Shown: piece by piece, positions 1 through 9,547 of the stretch
Layout of the letters: each line of letters begins with the position of its first letter
Numbering within the stretch: the stretch's first letter is position 1
Position numbers and translations under genes: made by a program
The notes under the pieces: generated by a model
The model's database searches: none
Seen by the model: only the letters and a program-made list of their open reading frames with translations
What the model was told of the DNA's origin: nothing
Assembly (NCBI RefSeq): GCF_006874705.1
Contig: NZ_CP035382.1
Span: 1,674,001-1,738,000, forward strand
DNA from: Leclercia adecarboxylata
GTDB taxonomy: Bacteria > Pseudomonadota > Gammaproteobacteria > Enterobacterales > Enterobacteriaceae
Direction: 5' to 3'
DNA length: 64,000 nucleotides

Positions 1-590
1 CAGAAACCGAAAGACCGGTGGCAGTGCACTGGCAGACGCTGGCCCCGCAGCAAAAACGCAGCCTGTTACTGCTTCCCGCCCTCGCCGCCGTGGGATCGCC
101 CGCGATGGCGCTATTGCCTGCGCTGGCGCAGCAGATCGAACCGGAGGATGCCGCCGGGCTGGCTCTACCCTTGCTCTTTGCCCGCAGCCTTGGGCAGCTG
201 TGCGGCCCGCTGCTGCTGAAGAGAGAGAGCCTGCCCCGCTACGCCGGGCAAAACCGTCTCCTGCTGACCTGCCTCGGCCTCTTTTTATTCGCTTACGGAA
301 CGATCCCCCTGTTATCGGGGATGCAGGCGCTGGGGGTAGTATTTATCGCCCATCTGGCCTCAAATATCGTTTTTGCGGTGGGCACTTTTAGCCTGCTGAG
401 CAGCTTTCAGGCTGACCAGGTTTCTTCGGCCAGCGGCAGGGCGTGGCGATGGCAAACCGCCAGTGCGTCACTCTTTACCTGCCTCACGGCACTGATTGCT
501 GACGTATGGGGGCCGCTGCAGGCGCTGTATGGCGTTTCGGCCTGTGCCTTGCTGATTGTCGTGGGGACCCTGAGGCGCTACGGCAGATAA
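1..590 (+). CDS. MFS transporter, C-terminal part (5' end outside window)
   Basis: The reading frame is open to the first base of the window, so the internal GTG at 18 is probably not the start. About 195 residues are visible, with five or six hydrophobic segments separated by short charged loops (for example FARSLGQLCG and a closing LRRYGR). This is typical of the C-terminal half of a roughly 400-residue major facilitator permease in the inner membrane. The substrate cannot be read from the sequence. It ends a few bases from the convergent glmZ terminator. In E. coli the glmZ neighbours are aslA and hemY, so this gene marks a lineage-specific junction. Other families of multi-pass permease are possible. 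Confidence 0.6.
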   Translation, partial: ETERPVAVHWQTLAPQQKRSLLLLPALAAVGSPAMALLPALAQQIEPEDAAGLALPLLFARSLGQLCGPLLLKRESLPRYAGQNRLLLTCLGLFLFAYGTIPLLSGMQALGVVFIAHLASNIVFAVGTFSLLSSFQADQVSSASGRAWRWQTASASLFTCLTALIADVWGPLQALYGVSACALLIVVGTLRRYGR

Positions 591-595
591 GGCAT

Positions 596-794
596 AAAAA
601 AACGCCTGCTAAAAAGCAGGCGTTAAACAGGTCTGTTCGACAACTTGTGGTGCTTCACTCAACGTTGTGCCCATGGTGTTTGATGAGGCCGAAGCGACAT
701 CTGTCAGTGGACGATAAGCACCGTAAATGGCTCTGCATCATTCCGGGGTTTATGAGGCGCTAGGGCGAACATAAGAGATGGAATGAGCATCTAC
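596..794 (-). ncRNA. glmZ: GlmZ small RNA
   Basis: The minus strand reads GTAGATGCTCATTCCATCTC at its 5' end and matches E. coli GlmZ as I remember it almost base for base along about 200 nt. This includes the GlmS-pairing part around CACAACGTTGAGTGAAGCAC. It ends in a strong intrinsic terminator (10-bp stem at 601-624, seven U residues at 596-602). GlmZ pairs with the glmS mRNA leader with help from Hfq, opens its ribosome site and raises glucosamine-6-phosphate synthase. RapZ with RNase E destroys it unless the decoy GlmY is present. It feeds UDP-GlcNAc, the precursor for peptidoglycan and for the ECA genes nearby. The region is too short and structured to be a coding gene. Confidence 0.93.
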
Positions 795-804
795 ATATGT
801 ATTA

Positions 805-822
805 TTGCATGCAACGTGCCAG
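805..822 (-). promoter_or_regulatory. Sigma-54 promoter of glmZ
   Basis: On the minus strand TGGCACGTTGCATGC puts GG (820-819) and GC (808-807) exactly ten bases apart, the hallmark of -24/-12 RpoN promoters. The GlmZ 5' end lies 12-13 bases further on. An A/T-rich stretch AATAATACATAT before the start could also serve as an overlapping sigma-70 -10 element. Sigma-54 control of glmZ is known from several enterobacteria, whereas E. coli K-12 glmZ is read from sigma-70. Confidence 0.85.
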
Positions 823-927
823 GTTTGTATCCCGAAGTTGTCCGATCTCCAACTTTTTAAGATAAAAGGAAATTATGCTATTCAGGCAGGTCGAGAGGGG
901 CAGAATGTATCGCGATCGCGGACAAAG

Positions 928-945
928 TGTCTCCTGAAAACGACA
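928..945. promoter_or_regulatory. GlrR (QseF) activator site 1 for glmZ
   Basis: Perfect TGTC-N10-GACA palindrome, about 135-150 bases upstream of the glmZ start. This is the published half-site arrangement for the GlrR response regulator, which activates the sigma-54 promoters of glmY and glmZ. The position suits an enhancer-type activator. Confidence 0.8.
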
Positions 946-990
946 CCCTGGAACAGAAAGAAATATATTATTATTTATCAGAAGGTTAAG

Positions 991-1008
991 TGTCACTTAT
1001 TCACGACA
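991..1008. promoter_or_regulatory. GlrR (QseF) activator site 2 for glmZ
   Basis: Second perfect TGTC-N10-GACA palindrome, 63 bases (about six helical turns) from the first. A loose IHF-like match (TATCAG-N4-TTA at 976-988) lies just beside it. Two phased sites upstream of an RpoN promoter fit cooperative GlrR binding. Confidence 0.78.
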
Positions 1009-1055
1009 GGCTGGCGGAATGCTGTCGGCGATTAGCAACAGAGGCAGGAATAGCA

Positions 1056-1085
1056 GAAAACAAAAAACCCCGCCGAAGCGGGGTT
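1056..1085 (-). terminator. Terminator of the tRNA operon
   Basis: On the minus strand AACCCCGC-TTCG-GCGGGGTT is followed by a run of T. It lies just after the tRNA-Pro gene and before the GlrR sites of glmZ, so it ends the four-tRNA transcript. Confidence 0.85.
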
Positions 1086-1091
1086 CAAAAT

Positions 1092-1168
1092 TGGTCGGCG
1101 AGAGAGGATTCGAACCTCCGACCCACTGGTCCCAAACCAGTTGCGCTACCAAGCTGCGCTACTCGCCG
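1092..1168 (-). tRNA. proM: tRNA-Pro (TGG)
   Basis: 77-nt cloverleaf with encoded CCA. The anticodon loop reads TTTGGGA (anticodon TGG). It is the last gene of the arg-his-leu-pro tRNA operon and corresponds to E. coli proM almost base for base. Confidence 0.96.
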
Positions 1169-1211
1169 TTGTACTGCTTTTTGAATTTTTAGTTCAATTC
1201 ATTAAAAGTCG

Positions 1212-1297
1212 TGGTGCGAGGGGGGGGACTCGAACCCCCACATCCTAAGGACACTAACACCTGAAGCTAGCGCGTCTACCAATTCCGCCACCTTCGC
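1212..1297 (-). tRNA. leuT: tRNA-Leu (CAG)
   Basis: 86-nt class II tRNA with the long variable arm and encoded CCA, anticodon CAG. It differs from E. coli leuT by compensating changes in the variable arm (CCTTAGGATG here). Third gene of the tRNA operon. Confidence 0.95.
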
Positions 1298-1318
1298 AAT
1301 TCACAACTCTTTAAATAA

Positions 1319-1394
1319 TGGGGTGGCTAATGGGATTCGAACCCACGACAACTGGAATCACAATCCAGGGCTCTACCAACTGAGCTATAGCCAC
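1319..1394 (-). tRNA. hisR: tRNA-His (GTG)
   Basis: 76-nt cloverleaf with anticodon GTG and encoded CCA. The matching E. coli gene is hisR, in the same operon position. Confidence 0.96.
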
Positions 1395-1466
1395 CACTAC
1401 TTAATACTTTACTTCCACGCGGTTCTGCCTACTTAACAGACCACCGCAGCTCCAGCACCGGGTAAA

Positions 1467-1543
<77 letters not shown>

Positions 1544-1564
1544 TTAGCGCCGTTGCGGGGCTGG

Positions 1565-1593
1565 ATATTACGGAGGTCTCGCTCTGCTGTCTA
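1565..1593 (-). promoter_or_regulatory. Promoter of argX-hisR-leuT-proM
   Basis: Minus strand TAGACA, 17 bases, TAATAT, then a G/C-rich discriminator (CCAGCCCCGC), as expected of a growth-rate and ppGpp controlled stable RNA promoter. It lies between yifK and argX. No intrinsic terminator separates them, so read-through from yifK is also possible, as reported in E. coli relatives. Confidence 0.8.
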
Positions 1594-1648
1594 GTGCTTT
1601 TTTAAAATAAATGCGCGTTTGCTTACAGTTTGCGCACTTTGCCGCATA

Positions 1649-3031
1649 TTACTGCGTTTTTGCCTTTTCGACGTGCCGTCCCAGGCCAAAAAGCTTATAT
1701 CCCAGGCTCACGGCAGCGATAAATATCATCCCGACATACAGTGACATGCGGGTATCTTCATTGAAGTACATGCCGATGAGCACACAGATCAGGAACGCCA
1801 TGGTCAGATAGTTCGTCCACGGGAACAGAATGGAGCGGAACGGATGGCTGGCAATCGCTTTTTTATGCGCCTGACGGAAACGCAGCTGGCTAATCAGGAT
1901 CACAAACCACGGCACCATTCCCGGCAGTACGCTGGCGCTGTACACGTAGACGAAGACACGCTGCGGGTTCGGGATGATGTAGTTCAGGCACGACCCCACC
2001 AGCAGGATGGCAATCGAGATAGCTACACCCGCCACCGGCACCCCTGCGCGGGAAACCTTGCCCACCGCCGCCGGAAGCTGGCGGTTTTTCGCCAGGGCAT
2101 AAAGCATACGCCCGCAGCTGTACATGCCGCTGTTACAGCCAGAGAGCGCCGCCGTCAGCACCACAAAGTTGATAATGCCTGCCGCCGCGGTAATACCGAT
2201 TTTGGCGAAGGTCAGCACGAACGGGCTGCCGGTGGTGCCAATCTCATTCCACGGGAAGATGGTGACGATGACAAAAATCGCGCCCACGTAGAAGATCAGA
2301 ATGCGCCACAGCACTTTGCCTACCGCGCTGCGCAGGGTCACCTGCGGATTTTTGGCTTCACCGGCGGTGATACCGATCAGCTCAACGCCCTGGTAGGAGG
2401 CCACTACGATACAGAGCGCGGTCAGGAAACCTTTCCAGCCTCCGGCAAAGAACCCGCCGTGCTCGGTCAGGTTGCCAAAGCCAATCGCCTGCCCGCCATT
2501 ACCAAAGCCGAAGAAGATCACCCCCACCCCGATGACGATCATCACGATGATGGTGGTGACTTTGATCATCGCAAACCAGAACTCGATCTCACCGTACAGG
2601 CGCACGGCTGCGAGGTTAGCCAGCGCCACCAGCCCCACGGCGATCAGTGCGGGTATCCACTGCGCCATCTCCGGGAACCAGAACTGCACGTAGACCCCGA
2701 TGGCGGTAATCTCCGATATCCCGACCGCCATCCACATAAACCAGTACGACCAGGCCGTTAAATAGCCGAAAAACGGGCTCATGTAGCGGTGAGCGTAGAC
2801 GGCGAACGAACCGGCAACCGGTTCGAGGAACAGCATTTCGCCCATCGAGCGCATGATAAAGAAGACGAACAGCCCGGCGATGATATACGCCAGCAGGACC
2901 GACGGCCCCGCCCATTTCAGGGTGCTGGCGGAGCCCATAAACAGCCCCACGCCAATCGTCCCGCCCAGGGCGATAAGTTCAATATGACGAGCTTCCAGCC
3001 CACGCTGAAGCTCCGGTTTTTTCTCTGCCAT
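1649..3031 (-). CDS. yifK: Amino acid permease YifK (ThrP), threonine/serine uptake
   Basis: 460 residues, the usual length of the amino acid-polyamine-organocation family, with twelve predicted membrane segments. The N-terminal consensus [19 protein letters not shown] is seen at about residues 18-36. It is the E. coli YifK homologue, a proton-coupled threonine and serine importer of the inner membrane. Context agrees, since it sits between the wec operon and the argX tRNA operon. The leader has CACAAC just before the GAGG ribosome site, the kind of sequence paired by the GcvB small RNA, which represses yifK in relatives. Related permeases (ProY, CycA, AroP) share the fold, but the position fixes the assignment. 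Confidence 0.92.
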   Translation of the reverse strand: MAEKKPELQRGLEARHIELIALGGTIGVGLFMGSASTLKWAGPSVLLAYIIAGLFVFFIMRSMGEMLFLEPVAGSFAVYAHRYMSPFFGYLTAWSYWFMWMAVGISEITAIGVYVQFWFPEMAQWIPALIAVGLVALANLAAVRLYGEIEFWFAMIKVTTIIVMIVIGVGVIFFGFGNGGQAIGFGNLTEHGGFFAGGWKGFLTALCIVVASYQGVELIGITAGEAKNPQVTLRSAVGKVLWRILIFYVGAIFVIVTIFPWNEIGTTGSPFVLTFAKIGITAAAGIINFVVLTAALSGCNSGMYSCGRMLYALAKNRQLPAAVGKVSRAGVPVAGVAISIAILLVGSCLNYIIPNPQRVFVYVYSASVLPGMVPWFVILISQLRFRQAHKKAIASHPFRSILFPWTNYLTMAFLICVLIGMYFNEDTRMSLYVGMIFIAAVSLGYKLFGLGRHVEKAKTQ

Positions 3032-3298
3032 AAATCCTCGGTTGTGCTTGCGACTCTCCCGGCCTCGGCCGGTTATTGTTATAGGTACGGATGTGCTATC
3101 ACGGGCTGTGCGATATGGACCGTTTATGTTAACAGTTGATGCAAAAACAGCCTGGTACGGTAGTGCGGGGAGGAATGGTTTCTTAAATTTTGTGAAATGG
3201 CAAATGATGCGTTAAAAAAATGAATGTATTGCACAGAAAAGCAGCAGATTTGCAGGCAGGTTGCAGCGCGAACAGCAGATCGCGCTGCAAATCACAGA

Positions 3299-4039
3299 TC
3301 AAAGCCGACCGGAGTAGTGCCAGCCGAGATAACGCAGCAGACGCAGCTGGCGGGTGATGCGGCTGGGCTGTGATAGCAGGCGGTACAGCCACTCCAGCCC
3401 CAGATTCTGCCAGGCTTTTGGCGCACGCTTTACGCAGCCGGTGAAGACATCGTAGGTGCCGCCAGCGCCCATATAGAGCGCGTCCGGGTAGACCTGACGG
3501 CAGTCGCGCATCAGGATCTCCTGACGCGGGGAACCCATCGCCACGGTGACAATCTTCGCCCCGCTGTCACGAATGCGGGCAAACAGCGCCTGCTGCTGAT
3601 CGGCACTGAAGTAACCGTCCTGACTACCGACGATATTCACCTGCCACTGGTCACGCAGCTTCTGCTCGGTTTGCGCCAGAATCTCCGGTTTGCCGCCAAT
3701 GAGAAACACCGGCGTGCCGTCTGCGCCCGCCCGGGCCATCAGCGCTTCCCAGAGGTCAGCCCCCGCCACGCGGGAGATGTCTGCATCCGGGTATTTCTTA
3801 CGCAAGGAGCGCACCACGCTGATGCCGTCAGCGTATTTAAATTCTGCCGCCTCAATGAGATCGCGTACCTGGGCGTTATCCTCAATGGTAAGCATTTTTT
3901 CTGCGTTAATGGCCACCAGCGTGCCGGTTCTCATTCCGTCACTGGCGCAGAGATAGTCCAGCGCATGTTGCATATCACGCCAGCCAATCAGCTTCAGGCC
4001 CCGCAGGTCATACAGCGGCGCAGAGGTATTGTCAGTCAT
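3299..4039 (-). CDS. wecG: UDP-ManNAcA transferase WecG (ECA synthesis)
   Basis: 246 residues, same length as E. coli WecG and a clear WecG/TagA/CpsF family member ([20 protein letters not shown] and [15 protein letters not shown] near the C-terminus). It adds N-acetylmannosaminuronic acid to lipid I (Und-PP-GlcNAc) at the cytoplasmic face, giving lipid II for enterobacterial common antigen. It is the last gene of the wec operon, 12 bases after wzyE. Downstream there are about 270 bases before yifK with no clear intrinsic terminator. Confidence 0.95.
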   Translation of the reverse strand: MTDNTSAPLYDLRGLKLIGWRDMQHALDYLCASDGMRTGTLVAINAEKMLTIEDNAQVRDLIEAAEFKYADGISVVRSLRKKYPDADISRVAGADLWEALMARAGADGTPVFLIGGKPEILAQTEQKLRDQWQVNIVGSQDGYFSADQQQALFARIRDSGAKIVTVAMGSPRQEILMRDCRQVYPDALYMGAGGTYDVFTGCVKRAPKAWQNLGLEWLYRLLSQPSRITRQLRLLRYLGWHYSGRL

Positions 4040-4051
4040 TATTATCCTTAC

Positions 4052-5404
4052 TCAGACTCGCGAAAGCGCCCTGCCGCTTGCCGGCTCGCGCTTATGTACT
4101 AACCCGGCGCTGTCGAACAGCCAGTACAGCAGCTTCGCCATCAGCAGACAGGCGCCAAAAACCACCATGAAAAAGACCACGCGGGAGACGAACGAGTCCA
4201 GCCCCTCTCGCGCCAGCACGATCATATTGAAAATGGCACCGAAACAGAAACTATGCAAAATCGCTGCCTTGTAGCGATTGGTATCCTGATTGCCCAGCGT
4301 ATAGAGCCAGTCGAACCATTTGATAATCAGCCCTACGGCGATCGCCCCCGGCAGGATAAACCAGCCGCCGCCCATCACCACCAGCGAGCCGATCAGCGTC
4401 GGTGAGATCGCCAGACCGGAGTGGTTGTTAAGCACTTCCCAGGTAAAGTAGTTGGCGGTGTTCAGAACCACCCCTGGCCTGTCCGGCCACAGCCATGTGG
4501 GGATAAAGACATAAAAATCGCGCACGATGGGCGCCAGCCCCTGAAAGTCGATTTTGTCGTAGCTCTGCAGCAGCAGGGCCAGGTTCTCCCACGGCGAGAA
4601 GGTATCGCGGGTGAGGTACAGGAAGGTGTAAAACGCCTCATCGCCGCTGACGTCCATGCCATAGCGTTTCAGCGCCAGCCAGAACATCCCGACAATCCCC
4701 ATTACCCCTGCGGCAGCCAGCATCCACAGCGAGATCCAGCCGCGAATGATGCCGATAAACAGGAAGATGGCAAAGGCGATAATGATGTTCGCGCGCGTGC
4801 CGCCGACAATCATGTAGGTCAGCAGGCCAAACGCCACGGTGCTGACCAGGAAAAACAACCACGCCCGGGCATCCTGGCGCAGAAAATAGACCACCAGCAT
4901 CGCCGGAATGAAGAAGTAGAAGAAGCGCTTGAGCGCCACCCCTGAGACTTCGCTGGAGAAGATCTGGCTGTAGGACTGCAGCTTAAACAGCAAAAAGCCG
5001 TTGTGCATGAAGAAGATGCCGACGGTAATTAGCGCGATCCCCATCAGCATCACCCAGGTCAGGTGGGTCTCGACCCGGTTCATGGTAAACAGCGGTCGTC
5101 GCTCAGCGCCAGAGCTGGCGGGCTTCAGCCGCGTCTTGTAGGCGACGTAGTAGACCCCATAGAAACAGGTGGCCGACAGCAGGGCCTGCATCAGGATCTC
5201 CGGCGGTACGACGGCCACGTCGAAGCGGAACACCAGCACGCTGGTCAGCGGGAAGCCAAAGTAAAAGGTCAGCAGAAACAGCAGCGAGAAAAAGACGTTG
5301 AAGTTAAAGCGCACCCGCCGGAATTCGAACCAGGTCAGGGTGGCGATAAAGAGCGCGCTCAGAAGCCAGATGACCAACAGGCCGCTAAATTGCAACTGGC
5401 TCAT
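4052..5404 (-). CDS. wzyE: ECA polymerase WzyE
   Basis: 450 residues from the ATG at 5404, the E. coli length. The start overlaps the wecF stop as ATGA, which favours it over an upstream in-frame start within wecF. Many hydrophobic segments and a conserved core ([36 protein letters not shown]) match WzyE. It polymerises the trisaccharide repeat of ECA on the periplasmic side of the inner membrane, with WzzE setting the chain length. The C-terminal tail ([13 protein letters not shown]) differs from E. coli, as such tails often do. Confidence 0.95.
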   Translation of the reverse strand: MSQLQFSGLLVIWLLSALFIATLTWFEFRRVRFNFNVFFSLLFLLTFYFGFPLTSVLVFRFDVAVVPPEILMQALLSATCFYGVYYVAYKTRLKPASSGAERRPLFTMNRVETHLTWVMLMGIALITVGIFFMHNGFLLFKLQSYSQIFSSEVSGVALKRFFYFFIPAMLVVYFLRQDARAWLFFLVSTVAFGLLTYMIVGGTRANIIIAFAIFLFIGIIRGWISLWMLAAAGVMGIVGMFWLALKRYGMDVSGDEAFYTFLYLTRDTFSPWENLALLLQSYDKIDFQGLAPIVRDFYVFIPTWLWPDRPGVVLNTANYFTWEVLNNHSGLAISPTLIGSLVVMGGGWFILPGAIAVGLIIKWFDWLYTLGNQDTNRYKAAILHSFCFGAIFNMIVLAREGLDSFVSRVVFFMVVFGACLLMAKLLYWLFDSAGLVHKREPASGRALSRV

Positions 5405-6480
5405 GCTTTCTCCCCTGAGGCGATCCGCAGCGCCTTGTGCCACGGCGTAAGGTAGTTCGGGCTGAAAAAATCGATGGTGTTTTTATCCACCTGCGTCAGC
5501 TGTCGCTGCGCTTCGCGCACCACCTCTTCATTCAGGTCATCCGTGGTGAACAGCACCGGAATGTGCTGCTCCGCCATATCCTGCCAGAACGGGTTGTCGC
5601 GACTGAGCACGCAGGGCACGCCCGCCTGGATCAGCAGACACAGTGTGCCAATCCCCTGCTGGCGCGCGAAGATGAAGTAACCCAGATCGCACTGGCGCAG
5701 CAGGGCCAGGTAGTCGTCAAAGGCCAGCTTATCGCTGAGGATCTGCAGATTCTCCGGGCTGAACAACGCCAGCCCGCTCTGGCGAACTTCATTGATGTAC
5801 GCCGCGTTATTAGCAGGATAGCCCATGGGTACGATCACGTTGACCGTATCGCCAAATTGCTGATGCACCGCCTTCAGGGCCGCGATATGTTCGTTGCTGC
5901 GATCCCCGGAATTACCCACCAGAATCGTCAGCTTCCCCTCGCGCTTCACATCCCTGGCTAACCCGTTCAGGGACGGATCCATGCGGGTCGGAAAATAGAG
6001 CAGCTCGCCGCGGACGCTCGGATGACGTTGGGCGAAATAGTTCAGATCGCCGCGAGTGGCAAAGATGCAGCCCACCCGCCCTTGGGCCATGCGACGCAGC
6101 GGATAGAAAAGACGGAATTTCCAGCCCTGGGAGACTTCATACAGATCTGCCCCCCAGATATGCCAGTTAAACTGCGCGGGCTTGATGCCCCCACTCAGTA
6201 GCGCCAGCCACAGGCCGGTATTGAACTGACCGTGGAAAAAGAAACGCTGCTGGCGATCCGCTTTGGCTCTGGCGATCACCGCATTGGCAAGCGACGCTTT
6301 ATCCGGCCAGAAAGTCAGCTGCAGTGCCGGGCAGGCGGCGCTCAGGCCGGTATCCTTCCCCACCACCATAAATTCGCGCGCCAGGGCGCTGCCGGGTGCC
6401 AGCTCATCGTTAAAGAACCGCAGTACGGTCTGGTTATGATGTGGGATATCCGATCCCAGGACGTGAATCAGTGCAGTCAT
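5401..6480 (-). CDS. wecF: TDP-Fuc4NAc:lipid II transferase WecF
   Basis: 359 residues, matching WecF (RffT), a GT-B fold glycosyltransferase of family GT56. The motifs [18 protein letters not shown] at the N-terminus and [13 protein letters not shown] near residue 185 are typical. It adds the third sugar, 4-acetamido-4,6-dideoxygalactose, to complete lipid III. It overlaps wzxE and wzyE by four bases on each side (ATGA), so translation is coupled. Confidence 0.95.
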   Translation of the reverse strand: MTALIHVLGSDIPHHNQTVLRFFNDELAPGSALAREFMVVGKDTGLSAACPALQLTFWPDKASLANAVIARAKADRQQRFFFHGQFNTGLWLALLSGGIKPAQFNWHIWGADLYEVSQGWKFRLFYPLRRMAQGRVGCIFATRGDLNYFAQRHPSVRGELLYFPTRMDPSLNGLARDVKREGKLTILVGNSGDRSNEHIAALKAVHQQFGDTVNVIVPMGYPANNAAYINEVRQSGLALFSPENLQILSDKLAFDDYLALLRQCDLGYFIFARQQGIGTLCLLIQAGVPCVLSRDNPFWQDMAEQHIPVLFTTDDLNEEVVREAQRQLTQVDKNTIDFFSPNYLTPWHKALRIASGEKA

Positions 6481-7727
6481 GCGCGTTTATGCCAAAGTAA
6501 AAAGACGCCGCAACAGGCAGCAAAATAGACAATATAGGTGGCCATATAGGCCTGGGCTGCTCCCAGCGCGCCGTGCGTGGGGATCAGCCAGTGCGAAAAC
6601 GCCGTCAGCAGGGTGAACTGGCTGATTTCCGCCAGAATGTAGAGCCGCAGCGAGGCTTTGGCGATCACCAGATAGCCAAAGACGTAAGCGCCTACTTTCA
6701 GCACATCACCCACCAGCTGCCAGGCGAACAGATCGCGCATCGCGGTAAATTTAGCGGAGAACAGCAGCCAGATGGCGACATCGCGCAGCAACCAGACGGT
6801 AAAACTGGCGATAGCCACCGCAGGTAAGACGAAGCGCAGGGAACGGAGTATCTCGCGGGTGATCTCCTGACGCCCCGTCAGACGCGACAGGGTTGGCAGC
6901 AGGTAGACGCTAAAAGAGGCGGTAATAAACTGCAGGTAGGCATCGGAGATACTGCTGACCCCCTGCCAGATCCCCACCTCATCCCAGCTGTAGTGCGCCG
7001 CCAGCAGATTTCGCATCATCACATAGGCCACCGGCAGGGTGACGGAGGTGATGAGCGCCATCAGGGTAAACTTGCCCAGCTGTCCCGCGAGGATCTTGTC
7101 CCATTGCGGCTTAAGATAGTGCAGCGGGACAGTGCCTCTGCGCATCAGCATGATAGCCGCCGGGATCACCACCAGCGCTGGCACCAGCGCCAGCCCCAGC
7201 AGCGCGCCTTCGTAGCCGCCGAGACGATAACAGGCGTAATAGGCGACAACCCCAATCACGCTGCCTACGATCAGCGCCAGCGCATTGCCGGCGGCATCGC
7301 GGAAGCCCTTCATCAGCGCCAGCAGCAGGTTAGCCCAGGCGATACCCATCTGCACCAGCGCCACCAGCCGCACCAGACCCTGATAGCCCGTATGACCAAA
7401 CAGCCCCTGGCTGATGGGCGCGGCTGCCAGTAAAAAGATCACCGCCAGCAGGGTGGAAAAGCCCAGCACCATCGCGGATGAGGTCCCGACCACCGTACGT
7501 AATTGCGCCTTATCATCATGATATTGCGCCACGTACTTGGTCACGCCGTTGAAGATACCCGCCCCGGCCAGCACGCCCAGCACGGTGACCAGCTGACGGA
7601 AGTTCCCCGCCTGCCCAATGCCCGCCGGGCCAAATGAGACGGCCAGCAGTTTGACGACTAACAGGCCCGTGCCGATCTTGACGAGTGTGGACGCGGCGGT
7701 CCACACCGATGCTTTCGCCAGAGACAT
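6477..7727 (-). CDS. wzxE: ECA lipid III flippase WzxE
   Basis: 416 residues with about twelve membrane segments, a member of the polysaccharide transport (MOP/PST) flippases. The N-terminus [19 protein letters not shown] and the segment [15 protein letters not shown] are diagnostic. It moves undecaprenyl-linked ECA trisaccharide from the cytoplasmic to the periplasmic side. It lies one base after wecE and overlaps wecF. Confidence 0.95.
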   Translation of the reverse strand: MSLAKASVWTAASTLVKIGTGLLVVKLLAVSFGPAGIGQAGNFRQLVTVLGVLAGAGIFNGVTKYVAQYHDDKAQLRTVVGTSSAMVLGFSTLLAVIFLLAAAPISQGLFGHTGYQGLVRLVALVQMGIAWANLLLALMKGFRDAAGNALALIVGSVIGVVAYYACYRLGGYEGALLGLALVPALVVIPAAIMLMRRGTVPLHYLKPQWDKILAGQLGKFTLMALITSVTLPVAYVMMRNLLAAHYSWDEVGIWQGVSSISDAYLQFITASFSVYLLPTLSRLTGRQEITREILRSLRFVLPAVAIASFTVWLLRDVAIWLLFSAKFTAMRDLFAWQLVGDVLKVGAYVFGYLVIAKASLRLYILAEISQFTLLTAFSHWLIPTHGALGAAQAYMATYIVYFAACCGVFLLWHKRA

Positions 7728-7728
7728 A

Positions 7729-8859
7729 TCAGCCGAAATAACTCAGAAGGGTATTAATGACCGTGCGCTGGTTGACTGCAGCGAGGTTGTAGAACAGCGG
7801 TAAGCGGAGTAACCGCTCACTTTCTTTGGTGGTGAAGCGATCGTCACCCACGAATTGACCAAAGGCTTCCCCTGCCGGGCTGGAGTGCAGCGGAATATAG
7901 TGGAACACCGCCAGGATCTCGGCCTCTTTCAGGTATGCGATCAGCTCGCTGCGATCGTCGTTATCCCGTAGCTTGATATAGAACATATGCGCGTTATGCA
8001 CGCAGTCCGCCGGGATGGTTGGCAGCTCAATACGGCCTTTTCGCGCCAGCGGGGCCAGCGCATCGTAATAGGTCTGCCACAGCGCCAGGCGCTGCTGGTT
8101 GATGCGGTCTGCCGCCTCCAGCTGGGCCCACAGATACGCCGCCTGCAGATCTGCCATCAGGTAGCTGGAGCCGATATCGCGCCAGGTGTACTTATCGACC
8201 TGTCCGCGGAAGAACTGGCTGCGGTTGGTGCCTTTCTCACGGATGATCTCTGCGCGCTCCACCAGGGCGCGATCGTTAATCAGGGTCGCGCCGCCCTCAC
8301 CGCCTGCGGTGTAGTTTTTGGTTTCGTGGAAGCTGAAGCAACCAATATGACCGATAGTACCCAACGCGCGGCCTTTGTAGGTGGACATCACCCCCTGCGC
8401 GGCATCTTCCACCACATACAGGTTGTGCTTTTTGGCGATCGCCATGATGGTGTCCATCTCGCACGCCACGCCGGCATAGTGTACCGGCACGATGGCGCGG
8501 GTCTTGTCGGTGATCGCCGCTTCAATCAGCGTCTCGTCGATGTTCATGGTGTCCCGACGGATATCCACGAAGATGATTTTCGCTCCACGCAGCACGAAGG
8601 CGTTAGCGGTCGAGACAAAGGTGTAGCTCGGCATGATCACTTCATCGCCAGGACCGATATCCAGCAATAGCGCCGCCATCTCCAGCGAGGCGGTGCAGGA
8701 CGGCGTGAGCAGCACCTTCGCGCTCTGAAAACGCTGTTCCATCCACTGCTGGCAACGGCGAGTATAGCCGCCATCGCCACAGAGTTTGCCGCTGCCCATC
8801 GCAGACTGCATGTAATCAAGTTCGGTGCCCACCACGGGAGGCGCATTAAATGGGATCAT
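7729..8859 (-). CDS. wecE: TDP-4-keto-6-deoxy-D-glucose transaminase WecE
   Basis: 376 residues from the ATG at 8859 (MIPFNAPPVVG), the E. coli length. Upstream in-frame codons run into wecD and lack support. It is a PLP enzyme of the DegT/DnrJ/EryC1 family, with the lysine in SFHETKNYTAGGEGG (about residue 181) as the likely Schiff-base residue. It makes TDP-Fuc4N from TDP-4-keto-6-deoxyglucose. Notably, the two genes that normally make its substrate in this operon, rffH and rffG, are absent here, so the substrate must come from another locus such as rfbA/rfbB. Confidence 0.95.
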   Translation of the reverse strand: MIPFNAPPVVGTELDYMQSAMGSGKLCGDGGYTRRCQQWMEQRFQSAKVLLTPSCTASLEMAALLLDIGPGDEVIMPSYTFVSTANAFVLRGAKIIFVDIRRDTMNIDETLIEAAITDKTRAIVPVHYAGVACEMDTIMAIAKKHNLYVVEDAAQGVMSTYKGRALGTIGHIGCFSFHETKNYTAGGEGGATLINDRALVERAEIIREKGTNRSQFFRGQVDKYTWRDIGSSYLMADLQAAYLWAQLEAADRINQQRLALWQTYYDALAPLARKGRIELPTIPADCVHNAHMFYIKLRDNDDRSELIAYLKEAEILAVFHYIPLHSSPAGEAFGQFVGDDRFTTKESERLLRLPLFYNLAAVNQRTVINTLLSYFG

Positions 8860-8863
8860 CTTG

Positions 8864-9547
8864 TCACCTGTATAGCCAGTAAGCGGTCGTTTCGATGTTG
8901 CCGCCGCTTGCAATATAACGTTTAAGCGCGGCGGTGTTGCCCATCTGGGTCGCCACCCGCAATATGGAAAGCTGCTGTTGTCCGGCCCAGCACAGCGCCG
9001 CCTGCATCAACCGCTCGCCCATGCCGCGCCCGGCCAGCAGGCCGATACGCGCGTCGGTGTCATTCAGTTTACGCAGGGAGACAAAGCCCAGGATGGCGCC
9101 ATCCGGTGCACGGAATATCAGGCAGAGGTGATCGAAGGTGCCTTTTACCGCATTTTCGATCCACTGGGCATAGAAGCGACCGCTGTCGTCCGGGGCGTAC
9201 CAGGGCGCGCGAAAGCGGCTCAGGGCAAACGCCTGCGCGGCCAGCTGGCGCAGCGCCGGAATATCCTGTTCGGTAGCGATCTCAGCGCCTGGGCAGGCAT
9301 GCTGCGTCACCTCGATCGCAAGATCGGCTTCGCCTTCAACCAGCCTGAAGCCCTGCTGCTGGAGTGCATCCAGCCAGTCGGTGCGGGTGGCCGGAATTTT
9401 AGCCTGCACGCGTTGCCAGGCGGATAAATCGTCGGCCGCCAGCAACGGGGCGTCATCAGACAGGCGCACAATGGCCGTAGGCAGGGAAAAAAACTGACTT
9501 TCCCAGTCCAGCGGCTGTAACGCACCACGCAGCTGACTCAACGCCAT
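8864..9547 (-). CDS. wecD: TDP-fucosamine acetyltransferase WecD
   Basis: 227 residues, a GNAT-fold acetyltransferase. The C-terminal half is strongly conserved ([47 protein letters not shown]), while the first 90 residues are more variable than E. coli WecD. It uses acetyl-CoA to make TDP-Fuc4NAc, the donor for WecF. The ATG lies inside the last codons of wecC (10-base overlap), which is unusual because in E. coli rffG and rffH separate these genes. The neat overlap suggests a settled arrangement, not a recent break. Confidence 0.93.
   Translation of the reverse strand: MALSQLRGALQPLDWESQFFSLPTAIVRLSDDAPLLAADDLSAWQRVQAKIPATRTDWLDALQQQGFRLVEGEADLAIEVTQHACPGAEIATEQDIPALRQLAAQAFALSRFRAPWYAPDDSGRFYAQWIENAVKGTFDHLCLIFRAPDGAILGFVSLRKLNDTDARIGLLAGRGMGERLMQAALCWAGQQQLSILRVATQMGNTAALKRYIASGGNIETTAYWLYR

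Noticed and set aside
990..1184. Open frame across the tRNA-Pro gene
   Set aside because: It is the complement of the tRNA and terminator.
1844..2761. 305-codon frame opposite yifK
   Set aside because: Rich in His, Arg and Asp as expected from reading the complement of a membrane protein gene.
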